This document shows positions 8,814-19,957 of a DNA stretch of 64,000 nucleotides, piece after piece. Location: NCBI RefSeq assembly GCF_011601315.1, contig NZ_JAAORA010000001.1:1-64000 (forward strand). The letters run 5' to 3'. The notes beneath the pieces are model-generated. The model was not told the DNA's origin. It did not search any database and worked only from the letters and a program-made list of their open reading frames with translations. Both the position numbers and the translations under genes were made by a program. This DNA comes from Candidatus Chlorobium masyuteum. Lineage in GTDB: Bacteria; Bacteroidota; Chlorobiia; Chlorobiales; Chlorobiaceae. Within the stretch, counting starts at the first letter, position 1. Every line of letters starts with the position of its first letter.

Positions 8814-10154
8814 ATGAACGAACGACCTTCGATCCATAAACTCGGGCCGGTTACCCTTGCACCCTCGGTTCTCCCCCATCATGCCTGGACCTATCTCTTC
8901 GCAGCTTTTTTCTCTATCGGACTGGTTACCTTTGTTTCAATCGGGCAGGCCTATATCCTCAATGAACACCTGAAAATCCCCACCTCCCGGCAGGGAACCA
9001 TCAGTGGCAACCTTGTTTTCTGGACGGAGATCGTCACCCTGCTCTTTTTTGTGCCAGCCGGGGTTCTGATGGATCGTATCGGTCGCAAACCGGTCTACAG
9101 TGCAGGATTTGTCATTGTTGCACTGGCTTATGCGCTCTACCCTCTCTCCCGATCTATTGAAGAGCTGACCATCTACCGGATGATCTATGCGCTTGGTATT
9201 GTTGCCCTTACCGGAGCGCTCTCCACGGTGATGATCGACTACCCTGCCGAGCGTTCAAGGGGAAAACTTATTGCCATCACCGGATTTCTCAACGGCCTTG
9301 GAATTGTTGCACTGAACTCGTTTTTCGGCGGCCTGCCGCATCGGCTGGTTGCCAAAGGGTTCAGCGGCAGTGATGCCGGGCTCTACACCCACTTCGCCAT
9401 CGCCGGAGTTGCCCTGATTTCCGCTGTCGTTGTCGGATTCGGCCTTAAAGGGGGCACTGAAGTCCGCAAGGAGGAGCGTCCGCCTCTGCGCAACCTGATC
9501 TCAAGCGGTATCAGTTGCGCCAAAAACCCGAGAATCCTGCTCTCCTATGGCGCAGCGTTTGTAGCCCGTGGGGATCAATCCATTATCGGGACCTTTCTGC
9601 CGCTCTGGGGAACAACAGCGGGAATCGCCATGGGCATGGAGCCTGCTGAAGCGGTCAAGAAAGGAATGATGATCTTTATTATCTCTCAAGGAGCAGCACT
9701 GCTCTGGGCGCCGGTCATCGGTCCGCTGATCGACCGGTGGAACCGGGTAACGGCACTGATTGTCTGCATGGGGCTGGCAAGCATCGGCTATCTTTCGCTC
9801 GGCCTTATCGGCAATCCGCATGAGCCGGGCTCAATCATCTTTTTTGTTCTGCTCGGCATCGGCCAGATCAGCTCGTTTCTCGGAGCGCAGTCGCTTATCG
9901 GTCAGGAGGCGCCAAAAGCAGAGCGGGGATCGGTAATAGGGATGTTCAATATCTGCGGTGCGGCAGGAATTCTGGTCATCACAACCGTCGGAGGACGGCT
10001 TTTTGACTCCATGAGCCCGAAGGCGCCGTTTATTGTTGTCGGCGCCATCAATACGGTTGTCATGCTTGCAGCGCTCTATGTCCGGATCAAATTTCCGGGC
10101 AGAGGTTACAGCAGGGAGGAGCACGATTCTCCCCCAAAAAGTCATCTCGACTGA
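8814..10154 (+). CDS. major facilitator superfamily transporter
   Basis: A 446-residue protein with about 12 transmembrane segments. The signature loop between helices 2 and 3 reads GVLMDRIGRKPV (around 84-95), and a related loop GPLIDRWNRV marks the second half. It should be a proton-coupled uptake or efflux carrier in the inner membrane; no substrate can be assigned. It starts 11 nt after the PIN toxin gene, and its stop faces the DegT aminotransferase stop across 26 nt with no clear terminator. Confidence 0.85.
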   Translation: MNERPSIHKLGPVTLAPSVLPHHAWTYLFAAFFSIGLVTFVSIGQAYILNEHLKIPTSRQGTISGNLVFWTEIVTLLFFVPAGVLMDRIGRKPVYSAGFVIVALAYALYPLSRSIEELTIYRMIYALGIVALTGALSTVMIDYPAERSRGKLIAITGFLNGLGIVALNSFFGGLPHRLVAKGFSGSDAGLYTHFAIAGVALISAVVVGFGLKGGTEVRKEERPPLRNLISSGISCAKNPRILLSYGAAFVARGDQSIIGTFLPLWGTTAGIAMGMEPAEAVKKGMMIFIISQGAALLWAPVIGPLIDRWNRVTALIVCMGLASIGYLSLGLIGNPHEPGSIIFFVLLGIGQISSFLGAQSLIGQEAPKAERGSVIGMFNICGAAGILVITTVGGRLFDSMSPKAPFIVVGAINTVVMLAALYVRIKFPGRGYSREEHDSPPKSHLD

Positions 10155-10180
10155 AAAGATAAATCTAATAGTACTGTGAG

Positions 10181-11299
10181 CTATTGACAGGCGAGCAGAA
10201 CCTCGCATATCCTCTCTACCTCCTCATCCTTCAGGTAGGGATGCATCGGAAGCGAAAAGACTCTTGAACTCATATCCTCTGAAACCGGGAAATCCCCCGT
10301 TTTATAGTTGAGCGAAGCATAGGCTTTCTGGAGATGCAGCGGAATCTTGTAGTAGATCATTGTCGGTATCCCCTCTTTCTGCAAGGCCTGCATGAGCTGA
10401 TCGCGCTCTGAAGATGAAGCGGCAAGTAAGGAGTATTGCGCCCATGCCGACCGGTATCCTTCAGGAATCCGGGGTACCGTGACTCTCCCCTCAAGCCTCC
10501 TGCTGTAGGAATCAGCAACACGCTGGCGGGCATCAAGTTCGTCATCAAATATGGCGAGTTTTTCAAGCAGCACCGCAGCCTGGAAAGAGTCAAGCCTGCC
10601 GTTGATACCGATCCGCTCATTATTGTATTTGTCAACACCGCTGCCGTGAATCCTGACCGAACGCAGCAGAAGGTCAAGCTCATCATCATCAGTAAAAATT
10701 GCGCCTCCATCACCATAGCACCCGAGCGGTTTGGCAGGGAAAAACGATGTCGCCCCGACAAGACCGAAACTGCCGGCCTTGCGCCCTCTGAAACTGCCGC
10801 CAAAACCCTGTGCGGCATCCTCAAGGATCCAGAGATTGAACGAGGCGGCGACCGCCTCGATACGCTCATAATAAGCCGGCAGCCCGAAAAGATCGATGGG
10901 AATAAGTGCCTTTGGCTTCAACCCTTTTGCGAGAGCCTCCTCGACACCCCTGCAGACAAGCTCGGGGTTGATATTAAAGGTGTCAGGACAAACATCAACA
11001 AACACCGGCGTCGCACCGACAAGACTGATCACTTCAGCAGTAGCAAAAAAGGTAAACGGCGTGGTCAGCACGGCATCCCCCGGTCCGATCCCTTTTGCAA
11101 GAAGAGGCATGAGCAGGGCATCGGTACCTGAGGAGCAGGAGACACAGTGACGTGAACCGACATAAGCGGCCAGACGTGACTCAAGCTCGGTCACTTCCGG
11201 CCCCATGATAAACTGGCAACTATCCACAATGCGCTCAAGGCGCTGAAGAAGCGGTGTGCGAATCCGGTCTTTCTGTGAAAGCAGATCGATAAATTGCAT
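10181..11299 (-). CDS. DegT/DnrJ/EryC1/StrS-family PLP aminotransferase
   Basis: A 372-residue fold-type I aminotransferase of the nucleotide-sugar class. The PLP lysine is in FFPAKPLGCYGDGG, preceded by the conserved EDAAQGFGGSF aspartate. Such enzymes aminate keto-sugars bound to UDP or dTDP for lipopolysaccharide O-antigen or surface glycans. No other sugar genes lie alongside, so the sugar is unknown. I start at the second ATG (MQFIDLLSQ), where family similarity begins. Confidence 0.9.
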   Translation of the reverse strand: MQFIDLLSQKDRIRTPLLQRLERIVDSCQFIMGPEVTELESRLAAYVGSRHCVSCSSGTDALLMPLLAKGIGPGDAVLTTPFTFFATAEVISLVGATPVFVDVCPDTFNINPELVCRGVEEALAKGLKPKALIPIDLFGLPAYYERIEAVAASFNLWILEDAAQGFGGSFRGRKAGSFGLVGATSFFPAKPLGCYGDGGAIFTDDDELDLLLRSVRIHGSGVDKYNNERIGINGRLDSFQAAVLLEKLAIFDDELDARQRVADSYSRRLEGRVTVPRIPEGYRSAWAQYSLLAASSSERDQLMQALQKEGIPTMIYYKIPLHLQKAYASLNYKTGDFPVSEDMSSRVFSLPMHPYLKDEEVERICEVLLACQ

Positions 11300-11558
11300 G
11301 GTAATGGGGGGTAAAATCAATGATCAATTGAAACTGTAAGTCAAAATACAGCTTCATTTCATTCTTTCAAGCGCTGACAACATTTCGCCCGACCGGTCCG
11401 GGAGGTGAAGCACAATCCTTCCCGCCCTGCCATTTCCGATAGATGGTGACACGATCAGATTGAAACTGAGTTTTGTGCTCCATAGGATTTTTATGTATAT
11501 AGCGTAACAGACGCGTTGACTTCGTGTCGCACAGTAATATGAAGACAATCTTCCCTGG

Positions 11559-12989
11559 ATGAGCTCCTTCTACTTTCTCGGCATAGGCGGTACGGCAATG
11601 GCTTCGGTGGCCGTTGCACTCTCCCATGCGGGTCACGCCGTAACCGGCTCGGATACACAGCTCTATCCGCCCATGAGCACCTATCTTGAAGAGCATAATA
11701 TCCCCTACTTCAATGGATTTGCTGAAAAGAATCTGCTGCATGCCCTGCCCGATTTTGTTGTTGTCGGCAATGCGATAAGCCGTGGCAACCTGGAACTCGA
11801 ATATGCCCTTGATCATCATCTTGAACTGATCTCCATGCCGGATCTGGTACGCCAGCATCTGATCGAAAAAAACACCTCGATAGTGGTGGCCGGGACACAT
11901 GGAAAAACAACCACTACCTCACTCGTCGCCTGGCTTCTTGAGCACGGCGGCCTTAAACCGGGTTTTCTTGTCGGCGGAATTCCGGAAAACTTCTCCATGG
12001 GGTGCAGGCCTTCCGGCAGAATTGAAGCGGGTTTTTTTGTCAGCGAAGGAGATGAGTATGATACAGCCTTTTTCGACAAGCGAAGCAAATTCCTGCTCTA
12101 TCGACCCGATATCGCCATTATCAACAACATTGAATTTGATCATGCCGATATTTTCAGTTCGCTGGAGGATATCAAGCGCAGCTTCAGGCTCTTTGTCAAT
12201 CTGATTCCCCGTAACGGCACCCTGATCGTCAACAGCGATGACCCGACAGCCATGGAGATCGCTTCAAAGGCATTCTGCCGGGTTGAACGGTTCGGTCTGA
12301 AAACAGATGCAGAATGGAGCGCCCGCAACATATCGGTAGCGCATGAAACCTCTACCTTTGATCTCTTTTACAAAGGAGAGCTCCAGGGATCAATCACGGT
12401 TCCGCTCTTCGGCAACTACAACATTATGAATGCCCTTGCCGCAACCGCTGCGGCTGTAACTGCGGGCCTCCCTATTGAAGCGATTGCAAAAGCCATGCCC
12501 CTTTTTCTGAGGCCGAAACGGCGAATGGAGATCATCGGCACATACCCCGGAAATATAACCCTCATCGAAGATTTTGCCCATCATCCAACAGCAATACGGG
12601 TAACGCTGGAAGCTATCGCAGAGCTCTACTCGGGCCGGAGGGTTGTGACCTGTTTTGAGCCCCGGTCCAACACAACCACCCGGAATATTTTTCAGCAGGA
12701 GCTCTCGGAGTGTTTCGGCCCTGCATCCATTGTCGTGATGGGAAAAGTTCACCGTCCTGACCGCTATAAACATGAAGAGTGCCTCAACACCTCCCTGTTG
12801 CGGGAAGAGCTTCAGAAGCAGGGTAAAAGCGTTTTTCTTTCCGGAGAAGAGTCCGGCGCCTATCCTGACAATATCGTTCACTTTCTCAAGCAGCAGATCC
12901 GGAAAGATGATGTGGTTGTGGTGCTGAGCAACGGCAATTTCGGCAATCTGAAAAATATGTTGAAGGAAAGTTTTATAAAAATTTCCTGA
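11559..12989 (+). CDS. mpl: UDP-N-acetylmuramate:L-alanyl-gamma-D-glutamyl-meso-diaminopimelate ligase
   Basis: Recycles the murein tripeptide by joining it to UDP-MurNAc. The 476-residue protein has the Mur ligase three-domain layout: N-terminal Rossmann domain (FLGIGGTAMAS), central ATPase domain (VAGTHGKTTTTSLV around 112-125, and the SEGDEYDTAFFDKRSKF loop typical of Mpl), and the C-terminal domain (EDFAHHPTAI, CFEPRSNT). The SEGDEYD loop and length separate it from MurC. A 259-nt gap without a gene precedes it. It is followed by gap on the same strand. Confidence 0.92.
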   Translation: MSSFYFLGIGGTAMASVAVALSHAGHAVTGSDTQLYPPMSTYLEEHNIPYFNGFAEKNLLHALPDFVVVGNAISRGNLELEYALDHHLELISMPDLVRQHLIEKNTSIVVAGTHGKTTTTSLVAWLLEHGGLKPGFLVGGIPENFSMGCRPSGRIEAGFFVSEGDEYDTAFFDKRSKFLLYRPDIAIINNIEFDHADIFSSLEDIKRSFRLFVNLIPRNGTLIVNSDDPTAMEIASKAFCRVERFGLKTDAEWSARNISVAHETSTFDLFYKGELQGSITVPLFGNYNIMNALAATAAAVTAGLPIEAIAKAMPLFLRPKRRMEIIGTYPGNITLIEDFAHHPTAIRVTLEAIAELYSGRRVVTCFEPRSNTTTRNIFQQELSECFGPASIVVMGKVHRPDRYKHEECLNTSLLREELQKQGKSVFLSGEESGAYPDNIVHFLKQQIRKDDVVVVLSNGNFGNLKNMLKESFIKIS

Positions 12990-13031
12990 ATATTTGAATT
13001 TTCATATTATATCTTCACTGATATTTTTTAA

Positions 13032-14108
<1,077 letters not shown>

Positions 14109-14133
14109 ACTCCTGCTTCGGAGAAAATATCAT

Positions 14134-14166
14134 AAAAAAGGCGCTCCATCAGGGCGCCTTTTTTAT
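14134..14166 (+). terminator. rho-independent terminator after gap
   Basis: Perfect 11-bp inverted repeat (14134-14144 and 14154-14164), GC-rich in the core with GGCGC/GCGCC and a 9-nt loop, ending in six T. It lies 26 nt after the gap stop. The A-run on the other arm would also allow function in reverse. Confidence 0.9.
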
Positions 14167-14275
14167 TTGCAGTACCACAGCATCACCGCAAACCTTTCTT
14201 GGAGTTGATAATCCGATTATATTATTTTAGAGCTAGATCTGTTCCGCCAATTTGCCGCAACCATTCTTTTTTCCC

Positions 14276-14755
14276 ATGACCAATACAGCTTCCAAACCGA
14301 TGAAAGCCCTCATCCTGTTCGACAGCAAAACTTCAGGAGGATCGACCGAACTGCTTATCGATGCAATCGGCCGGGAACTTGCTGCAACCGGTGCCTACGT
14401 GGAAAAAGCCAAATGCAAAAGTCTGGGGGATTACAGCTTTGTGGAGGAGTTTGACATTATCATCATGGGAGCCCCGATCTACTACCTGATGGTCTCTTCT
14501 GAACTGCTCGGCGCGCTCCTGCAAAGCAACCTGAAAAAGTTCCTGCAGGGCAAAAAAGTCGCGCTCTTTCTTACCTGCGGCAGTCCGGAGCTGATGGCAA
14601 ACCTGCTCTATCTCCCCCAGTTGAAGCTCAACCTTGCCGGCACAACAACGCTTGCTGAAAAGATTTTTGCCCCGAATCAGACTTCCGATCCGCTCATCAT
14701 CAAAAATTATGTCACGGAGCTGGTTGCGGCCTACCGGAAGGCTGAGACCAAATAA
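14276..14755 (+). CDS. flavodoxin-fold protein
   Basis: A 159-residue flavodoxin-domain protein. After a short leader it starts the fold with KALILFDSKTSGGSTELL (FMN phosphate loop), continues with IIMGAPIYYLMVSSELL and ALFLTCGSPEL, the loops that normally contact the isoalloxazine ring. It could carry electrons or act as an NAD(P)H-dependent quinone or menaquinone reductase-like protein (related to the HemG/Flavodoxin_5 group). The partner is unknown. An upstream in-frame ATG at 14252 adds only eight non-family residues. Monocistronic; it converges on dnaJ. Confidence 0.75.
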   Translation: MTNTASKPMKALILFDSKTSGGSTELLIDAIGRELAATGAYVEKAKCKSLGDYSFVEEFDIIIMGAPIYYLMVSSELLGALLQSNLKKFLQGKKVALFLTCGSPELMANLLYLPQLKLNLAGTTTLAEKIFAPNQTSDPLIIKNYVTELVAAYRKAETK

Positions 14756-14795
14756 CAATAATACTCCTCCGGAGCTGAAATAAAATATCCCTGAA

Positions 14796-14827
14796 CAGAA
14801 AAACCCCGATGAAACGGGGTTTTTCTG
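14796..14827. terminator. bidirectional terminator between flavodoxin gene and dnaJ
   Basis: Perfect 13-bp inverted repeat (14796-14808 and 14815-14827) with six-nt loop, CCCCG core, and A/T runs on the outer arms. Placed between convergent genes, it should end transcription in both directions. Confidence 0.9.
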
Positions 14828-14847
14828 TCTGGAAACCAGGCTTATTC

Positions 14848-16047
14848 TCATGAAAAGATGTCACGGGCTTTTTCAAAAAAGCTCTTGGCATGAGGGTCGT
14901 TATGGGCGTCAGGAGAAATTCCCTGTGATTTCTTCAGCTCCTTCAACAGCTCCTTGTCCTGATGGGAGAGATCTTTCGGGACATAGACATTGACCTTCAC
15001 ATACTGGTCTCCCCGTGACGATCCTCTCAGATGACCGATACCATATCCCGGTATGCGAAGCATGGTCTCCGGCTGTGTTGAGGGAGGAATGGTGAGCTTG
15101 ACCGCTCCATCGAGCGTGGGGACGTCGACTTTCGTTCCAAGTACAAGATCCGGAAAACTTACAGCAAGCGTATAGACCACATCGTCACCATTGCGTGAGA
15201 AGAGCTCATGAGGAATCTCCTCAAGCACCACAATCAGGTCTCCTGCAGCACCACCTCTCGGCCCGGTATTACCCTGACCGCGCAGGGTGAGATAGTTGCC
15301 GTCCTGCACTCCTGCCGGAACCGTAACCTTGACCGTAACCTCTCCAAGCTTGATCCCCTCACCGTAACAGGAAGTACAGCGATCCTTGATAATCCGGCCT
15401 TCACCTCCACAAGTGGGACATGCCGCAATATTGACAAACTGGCCGAACATGGTTTTTTGGGCCTGACGAACCTCACCTGTACCATTGCAGGTCTTGCAAC
15501 TCTCTGTAGCTCCTGATTTGGAGCCGCTGCCGTTACACTCTTTGCAGGCAACCTGCTTTTTGATCTTCAGTGTTTTATCCACACCTTTGGCTATCTCTTC
15601 AAGCGTCAGTTTCAACCGGATTTTCAGGTCTGTTCCCTGGATGCCGGCAGATGCCCTGCCCTTTCTGGCTCCGCCACCGCCGCCAAAAAACTCCTCAAAA
15701 CCGAACGGTGCACCACCGCCAGCTCTTGACCTGCCGCCGCCGAACATATCGTTGACTGCACTGAAAATATCGCTGAAGTCACTGGCTCCGGCATACTGCC
15801 CGCCGCTGCCTGAAGCCGCTGAAGAGCCGACACCTGCATGACCGAACTGATCATAACGGCGCCGCTTGTCATCGTTGCTCAATGCTTCATAGGCTTCATT
15901 GACCTCCTTGAAGTGCTCCTCTGCATCCTTGTTATCAGGATTTTTATCAGGATGAAACTGAACCGCCAGCTTTCTGTAAGCCTTTTTTATTTCGTCCTTG
16001 GTCGCCGAACGGCCAACGCCAAGAACCTCGTAATAATCTTTCTTCAT
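14848..16047 (-). CDS. dnaJ: chaperone DnaJ (Hsp40)
   Basis: Co-chaperone that stimulates the DnaK ATPase and delivers unfolded proteins. The 399-residue protein has the full type I layout: J domain (2-70) with the HPD triad in VQFHPDKNP, a Gly/Phe-rich linker (about 75-140), four CxxCxGxG zinc motifs ([32 protein letters not shown]) and the C-terminal substrate domain. It is the last gene of hrcA-grpE-dnaJ; dnaK is not in the window. Confidence 0.97.
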   Translation of the reverse strand: MKKDYYEVLGVGRSATKDEIKKAYRKLAVQFHPDKNPDNKDAEEHFKEVNEAYEALSNDDKRRRYDQFGHAGVGSSAASGSGGQYAGASDFSDIFSAVNDMFGGGRSRAGGGAPFGFEEFFGGGGGARKGRASAGIQGTDLKIRLKLTLEEIAKGVDKTLKIKKQVACKECNGSGSKSGATESCKTCNGTGEVRQAQKTMFGQFVNIAACPTCGGEGRIIKDRCTSCYGEGIKLGEVTVKVTVPAGVQDGNYLTLRGQGNTGPRGGAAGDLIVVLEEIPHELFSRNGDDVVYTLAVSFPDLVLGTKVDVPTLDGAVKLTIPPSTQPETMLRIPGYGIGHLRGSSRGDQYVKVNVYVPKDLSHQDKELLKELKKSQGISPDAHNDPHAKSFFEKARDIFS

Positions 16048-16101
16048 AATATCACCAGCAAATTTGCTTCTCTTTTGTTCATTGTTAAAAATCGGAAAAT
16101 G

Positions 16102-16695
16102 CTATCTGGCAACAATGACCTTTGCATGCCTGATAACCTTTTCACCCAGAAGATAACCGGTCTGATACTCTTCAATAATGGTATCCGGTTCTGCTTCAGG
16201 ATGATCAATCTGGGAGATCGCTTCATGAAAATTAACATCAAGCTTCCCGCCTATCGACTCAATCGCTTTGACGCCCTTCTGTTCGAGCCAGCGATCAAGA
16301 CTTTTCCTGACAAGTTCCACTCCGGCAATATAGGGTGCGGCTTCGCTTGCAGCTTCTGTATTTGATGGCGCGTGAGCAAGAACACGTTTGACATCATCGA
16401 CCACCGGAAGCAGTTCCCTGATAATATTCTCAAGTGCACGCGAAGAGGCCATCATGGACTCCCGCTCCTTCTGCTTGCGGAAATTCTCAAAATCCGCCGC
16501 TCTGCGAAGCAACTCGTCACGAAATTTATTAACCTGCTCCTGCTGACGAACAAGCTCGGCTTCAAGTTCAGCTACCCTGTCAACGGGCAGATCACTTTCG
16601 TCTGCTGACTGCTCCGGGGAGGTCACCTCTTCCGGTGCAACAGTTTCCTGATTCTCCTTATTACTCACGGTTTCATTCGTTGCGTTCTTAGTCAT
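16102..16695 (-). CDS. grpE: nucleotide exchange factor GrpE
   Basis: Releases ADP from DnaK and acts as a thermosensor. 197 residues: an acidic disordered N-terminus (1-45), a long coiled coil (about 45-100, [20 protein letters not shown]), and the C-terminal beta domain ending in [19 protein letters not shown], the family signature. It lies between hrcA (15 nt upstream) and dnaJ (54 nt downstream) on the minus strand, an ordinary heat-shock operon order. Confidence 0.96.
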   Translation of the reverse strand: MTKNATNETVSNKENQETVAPEEVTSPEQSADESDLPVDRVAELEAELVRQQEQVNKFRDELLRRAADFENFRKQKERESMMASSRALENIIRELLPVVDDVKRVLAHAPSNTEAASEAAPYIAGVELVRKSLDRWLEQKGVKAIESIGGKLDVNFHEAISQIDHPEAEPDTIIEEYQTGYLLGEKVIRHAKVIVAR

Positions 16696-16710
16696 AAATA
16701 TATTTTCTTG

Positions 16711-17787
16711 TTAGTTAACATCCGACAGCTTTGCTGACAGAGAGTCTGCCATATAGTTGATTACACGTACAGCGTGTTCGTAATCCATACGTTTAGGCCC
16801 GAAAATACCAATTTTCCCGACCATATTCCCAATATAATAGGGGGTTGAAACAATGGTCAGCTCTTCGGCCTGCCGCTCACTGTTCTCCTTGCCGATACTG
16901 ATGGAAATATCGATGCCGGAGGGCCTGATCACCTCAACCAAGGGGCCATTGTTTTCTACCAGCTTGGCCATGCTGAACTTGTCCTCAATCATCGTAATGA
17001 GATCGCGTACCTTTTCCGGCTGCTTGAACTCGGGCTGATCGACAATGTACTCTGTACCGGAAATATAGAGCCGCTCAAAAATAGGGGACTCGTCAAAAAG
17101 TGTTCCTGCTGAACGGACAACAAGATTTTTAAGGGCAGCGTCACAATCACAGTCATAAAGTCGTTTTGCAATACTTCGACGAATTTCAGCAAGTGTCAAT
17201 CCGGCGAGTCGCTCATTGATCACATCCACAACTTCATCAACCGTCTGCCTTGATACCTCAAGATCAAGTTCCATCACAATGGTCTTGACAAAGAGTGACT
17301 GAATGGAGAGAATGACCATCATTCGTGTCGAACTCAGAAGCACCATGTCAAGTTTTTCAAAGATCGCGTTTGAGAGTGTCGGAGAGAGGACAACACTCAG
17401 GTTTCTTGAAATTGAACCAAGCACTTTTGCCGCCGACAGCAGCACATCGGCCGAGGCGCCCTTGCGCTCAATGCCGAACTGGCCGATATTGGCGTCAATG
17501 CGTTGTTTCTCCTGTTCATCAAGTGACTGGACCGTCATAATCAGGTCAACGTAATAACGGTACCCCTGATCGGTAGGAATCCTGCCTGCCGAGGTATGAG
17601 GCTGGCTGATATATCCTGCATCTTCAAGCTCAGCCATGACGTTTCTAATCGTCGCATCGGAAAATCCAAGCTTGTAGTTCCGGGCAATATAGCGCGAACC
17701 TACCGGGGCTGCGGTTACAACATAGGATTGAATGATAATGCCGAGTACCTGCCGCTCCCGTGCGTTAAGATTACGAGATGTCATCAA
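16711..17787 (-). CDS. hrcA: heat-inducible transcription repressor HrcA
   Basis: Represses class I heat-shock genes by binding CIRCE elements, with GroE helping its folding. 358 residues: N-terminal winged helix ([34 protein letters not shown]) and the C-terminal GAF-like dimerisation domain. First gene of hrcA-grpE-dnaJ. I did not find the canonical CIRCE half-sites (TTAGCACTC/GAGTGCTAA) in the 296 nt upstream; a palindrome CCGGAAGTTCCGG lies 52 nt before the start instead. Confidence 0.95.
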   Translation of the reverse strand: MMTSRNLNARERQVLGIIIQSYVVTAAPVGSRYIARNYKLGFSDATIRNVMAELEDAGYISQPHTSAGRIPTDQGYRYYVDLIMTVQSLDEQEKQRIDANIGQFGIERKGASADVLLSAAKVLGSISRNLSVVLSPTLSNAIFEKLDMVLLSSTRMMVILSIQSLFVKTIVMELDLEVSRQTVDEVVDVINERLAGLTLAEIRRSIAKRLYDCDCDAALKNLVVRSAGTLFDESPIFERLYISGTEYIVDQPEFKQPEKVRDLITMIEDKFSMAKLVENNGPLVEVIRPSGIDISISIGKENSERQAEELTIVSTPYYIGNMVGKIGIFGPKRMDYEHAVRVINYMADSLSAKLSDVN

Positions 17788-17838
17788 CGTAGACCATAAT
17801 CAGTCCCTTTTGTTTCAGGAATATACATTTCACCTCTC

Positions 17839-17851
17839 CCGGAAGTTCCGG
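17839..17851. promoter_or_regulatory. palindrome upstream of hrcA
   Basis: CCGGAAGTTCCGG, two perfect 6-nt arms around one central base, 52 nt upstream of the hrcA start. It is a possible operator for the heat-shock operon, in place of a CIRCE element. Function is inferred from position and symmetry only. Confidence 0.3.
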
Positions 17852-18083
17852 GGGTTACCATCAATGTGTTACAATATAGTGCTGTGAAAGCGTTTTTACG
17901 AAAAAAACGCGACCCGGAGCGACGCGCACTCTCTTGCTGCCCATCGAAAAAAAACAGGGGTATCGCTCTGTATAGCTGTGAGCGGTTTGAGCCCAAGGCG
18001 GACAGAGTCCCGACTTGCAGGATAGAACAAACAGAAATAACTCACACCAATTACTAACCAACACTCTCCACCGGTTATACATT
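17852..18083. other. non-coding remainder of the hrcA-prmC gap
   Basis: No protein-like frame is seen. It holds an 8-bp hairpin, GCGTTTTT/AAAAACGC (17890-17897 and 17903-17910), without a following T-run. Short open frames on both strands lack recognisable content. The hrcA promoter should lie in this region on the minus strand, but no convincing -35/-10 pair was found. Confidence 0.4.
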
Positions 18084-18977
18084 TCAATCAACGAACGTTC
18101 CCGAGATAACCCGGTCAAGTCCTGAATAGTCCTTTGTGACCGTCAGAGCTGAAAATCCATGACTTTTCATGATCTCTGAAACCAGAGCCGCACCATCGGC
18201 ATGCAGTTCAAAAAAGAGTTTTCCTCCCGCCTTCAACAACTTTGCGGCCTGCCGGGCAACTGTCCGGTAACACTCAAAACCATCCGGAGTCGTCAGTGCA
18301 AGTTTCGGCTCATAGTCCCGAACCTCCTTCTGAAGAGAGTCCCACTCACGCTCCGGAATATACGGCGGATTGGAGAGAATGAGCGTAAACGGCCCTGTGG
18401 AAATCCTTTCCGAAAAATGATCGTCAAGCATATCAGCCGTAACAAATGAAATCCTTGACTCGACACCGTGACGCCCGGCATTCCGGCGGGCAACGGCGAG
18501 TGCATCCAAAGAACAATCGACGGCCGTGGCCGTAAGCGCCGGGCAGAGTTTTGCCATGGTTACGGCAATACATCCGCTTCCTGTCCCGATATCCAGAATG
18601 TTCGCTTCACCCGGGCCTCCCCTGCCGGAATAGCCGAGGGATTCCAGTGCCTGCTCCACAAGCAGTTCGGTTTCCGGACGGGGAATAAGAACCCGCTCAT
18701 CTACACTGTACTCCAGCCCGTAAAAGCACTGCTCTCCAAGAATGTACTGCACCGGGCGCCCCTCAAGCCGCTGGCGGCAAAGAGCCCGGAAACGATCAAG
18801 CTCATCCTGGTAAACCGGTCTGCTGTAGTGCAGATAGAGTTCCAGGCGGCTCTTGCCTATAACGCTCCCAAGAAGCAGTTCCGCACTCAAACGAGGCTCA
18901 TCAACATTTTTTTCCGAAAAAAACCCGGTTGTTCTCCTGAGCAGTTCAACAACCTGCCACTCTTTATATTCTTCCAT
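18084..18977 (-). CDS. prmC: release factor glutamine N5-methyltransferase
   Basis: Methylates the glutamine of the GGQ motif in RF1 and RF2, using SAM. 297 residues: an N-terminal helical domain that holds the release factor, and a C-terminal methyltransferase domain with ILDIGTGSGCIAV (motif I) and the defining NPPY in LILSNPPYIPE. It lies upstream of hrcA on the same strand but 296 nt away, so probably a separate unit. Confidence 0.96.
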   Translation of the reverse strand: MEEYKEWQVVELLRRTTGFFSEKNVDEPRLSAELLLGSVIGKSRLELYLHYSRPVYQDELDRFRALCRQRLEGRPVQYILGEQCFYGLEYSVDERVLIPRPETELLVEQALESLGYSGRGGPGEANILDIGTGSGCIAVTMAKLCPALTATAVDCSLDALAVARRNAGRHGVESRISFVTADMLDDHFSERISTGPFTLILSNPPYIPEREWDSLQKEVRDYEPKLALTTPDGFECYRTVARQAAKLLKAGGKLFFELHADGAALVSEIMKSHGFSALTVTKDYSGLDRVISGTFVD

Positions 18978-19164
18978 CCCTCTCTGTTAATGCCGGTATG
19001 CACACTGCGCTTCCAAAACAGAGGCGGCTGTGCAATACCGGAGCAATTCGTTTTAAAAAAGTCATAAGAGAGGTAACATTACAAAAATTACATTAGCTTT
19101 TACCTATGATAGATACGATACCGCGCATAACCCGACCAACTGACACCCTTAACGCCACGATACG

Positions 19165-19905
19165 ATGAAAAAAATCCTGCTTCTCCTCCTTATCATACTC
19201 TCTCTTTGCTCTGCAGCTCCGGCTTCTGCTGCAGCGAAATTTACCGGCGTCATGGATATGTCGCTTAAACTGCCGAGTGGTTCCGCACTGGTAACCTACA
19301 CCTTCGGCAGCGGCACCCAGCGCATGGATATGCTCATGCGGATGAATAAAATACCCGAACCGCTGAAAACCTCCGTCATCACCAGAGCATCCAGTCCCGA
19401 CCAGGCTTATATCATCAATCATGAAGCAAAAAACTACACAATAGTCAATCTCAAAACTGCTGCCGAAAACTCGCTGCTACTTGATTTTGACACCAACTAT
19501 AAACTTGCACGGCTTGGAAAGCAGGTTATAAAAGGTTACACCTGCGAACATATCAGCCTGACCAGCACAACCGAAAAGCTCGAACTCTGGGTAACGCGGG
19601 ATCTTGGTGATTTTTCGACATTCAGAATCCTTCAGTCGCAGAATCCGCGCCTCTCCAACACCTCACTTTCGCAAACTCTCAAGAACGCAGGCATAGAGGG
19701 ATTTCCCGTCAGGATCATCCAGAAAAACGATAACGGTCTCTATGTGCTGGATCTCGTCAGGATCCAGCCGAAAGCGGTTGCGGCGTCCGAATTCGCTGTC
19801 CCGTCTGGATACGTAAAGGTTGAAAACAATCAAAAACCCCTCGGCACGCAGCAGAAAGCGCATCTTAAAAACCTTATGGAAAAAATGAAAAAGTTTGAAA
19901 AGTAG
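19165..19905 (+). CDS. secreted DUF4412-type protein
   Basis: A 246-residue protein with a Sec signal peptide (hydrophobic 4-18, AxA-like site near ASAAA at 21-25). The mature part, with beta-strand patterns such as YIINHEAKNYTIVNL and GYTCEHISLTSTTEKLELWVTRDLGDF, resembles DUF4412 proteins, which share the fold of LolA-like lipoprotein-sorting proteins. It likely stays in the periplasm; its ligand is unknown. It ends 52 nt before proS. Confidence 0.72.
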   Translation: MKKILLLLLIILSLCSAAPASAAAKFTGVMDMSLKLPSGSALVTYTFGSGTQRMDMLMRMNKIPEPLKTSVITRASSPDQAYIINHEAKNYTIVNLKTAAENSLLLDFDTNYKLARLGKQVIKGYTCEHISLTSTTEKLELWVTRDLGDFSTFRILQSQNPRLSNTSLSQTLKNAGIEGFPVRIIQKNDNGLYVLDLVRIQPKAVAASEFAVPSGYVKVENNQKPLGTQQKAHLKNLMEKMKKFEK

Positions 19906-19957
19906 GTTGTATATTTTTCCATCTTTTTTTCAGTAATAGCAATCATTTACAGACACC

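Noticed and set aside
11300-11558. Possible small gene between the DegT aminotransferase and mpl
   Set aside because: The 64-codon minus-strand frame here has no ribosome-binding site and no protein-like pattern; the gap more likely holds the divergent promoters.
17788-18083. CIRCE element expected before hrcA
   Set aside because: No TTAGCACTC/GAGTGCTAA pair with nine-nt spacing could be found on either strand.
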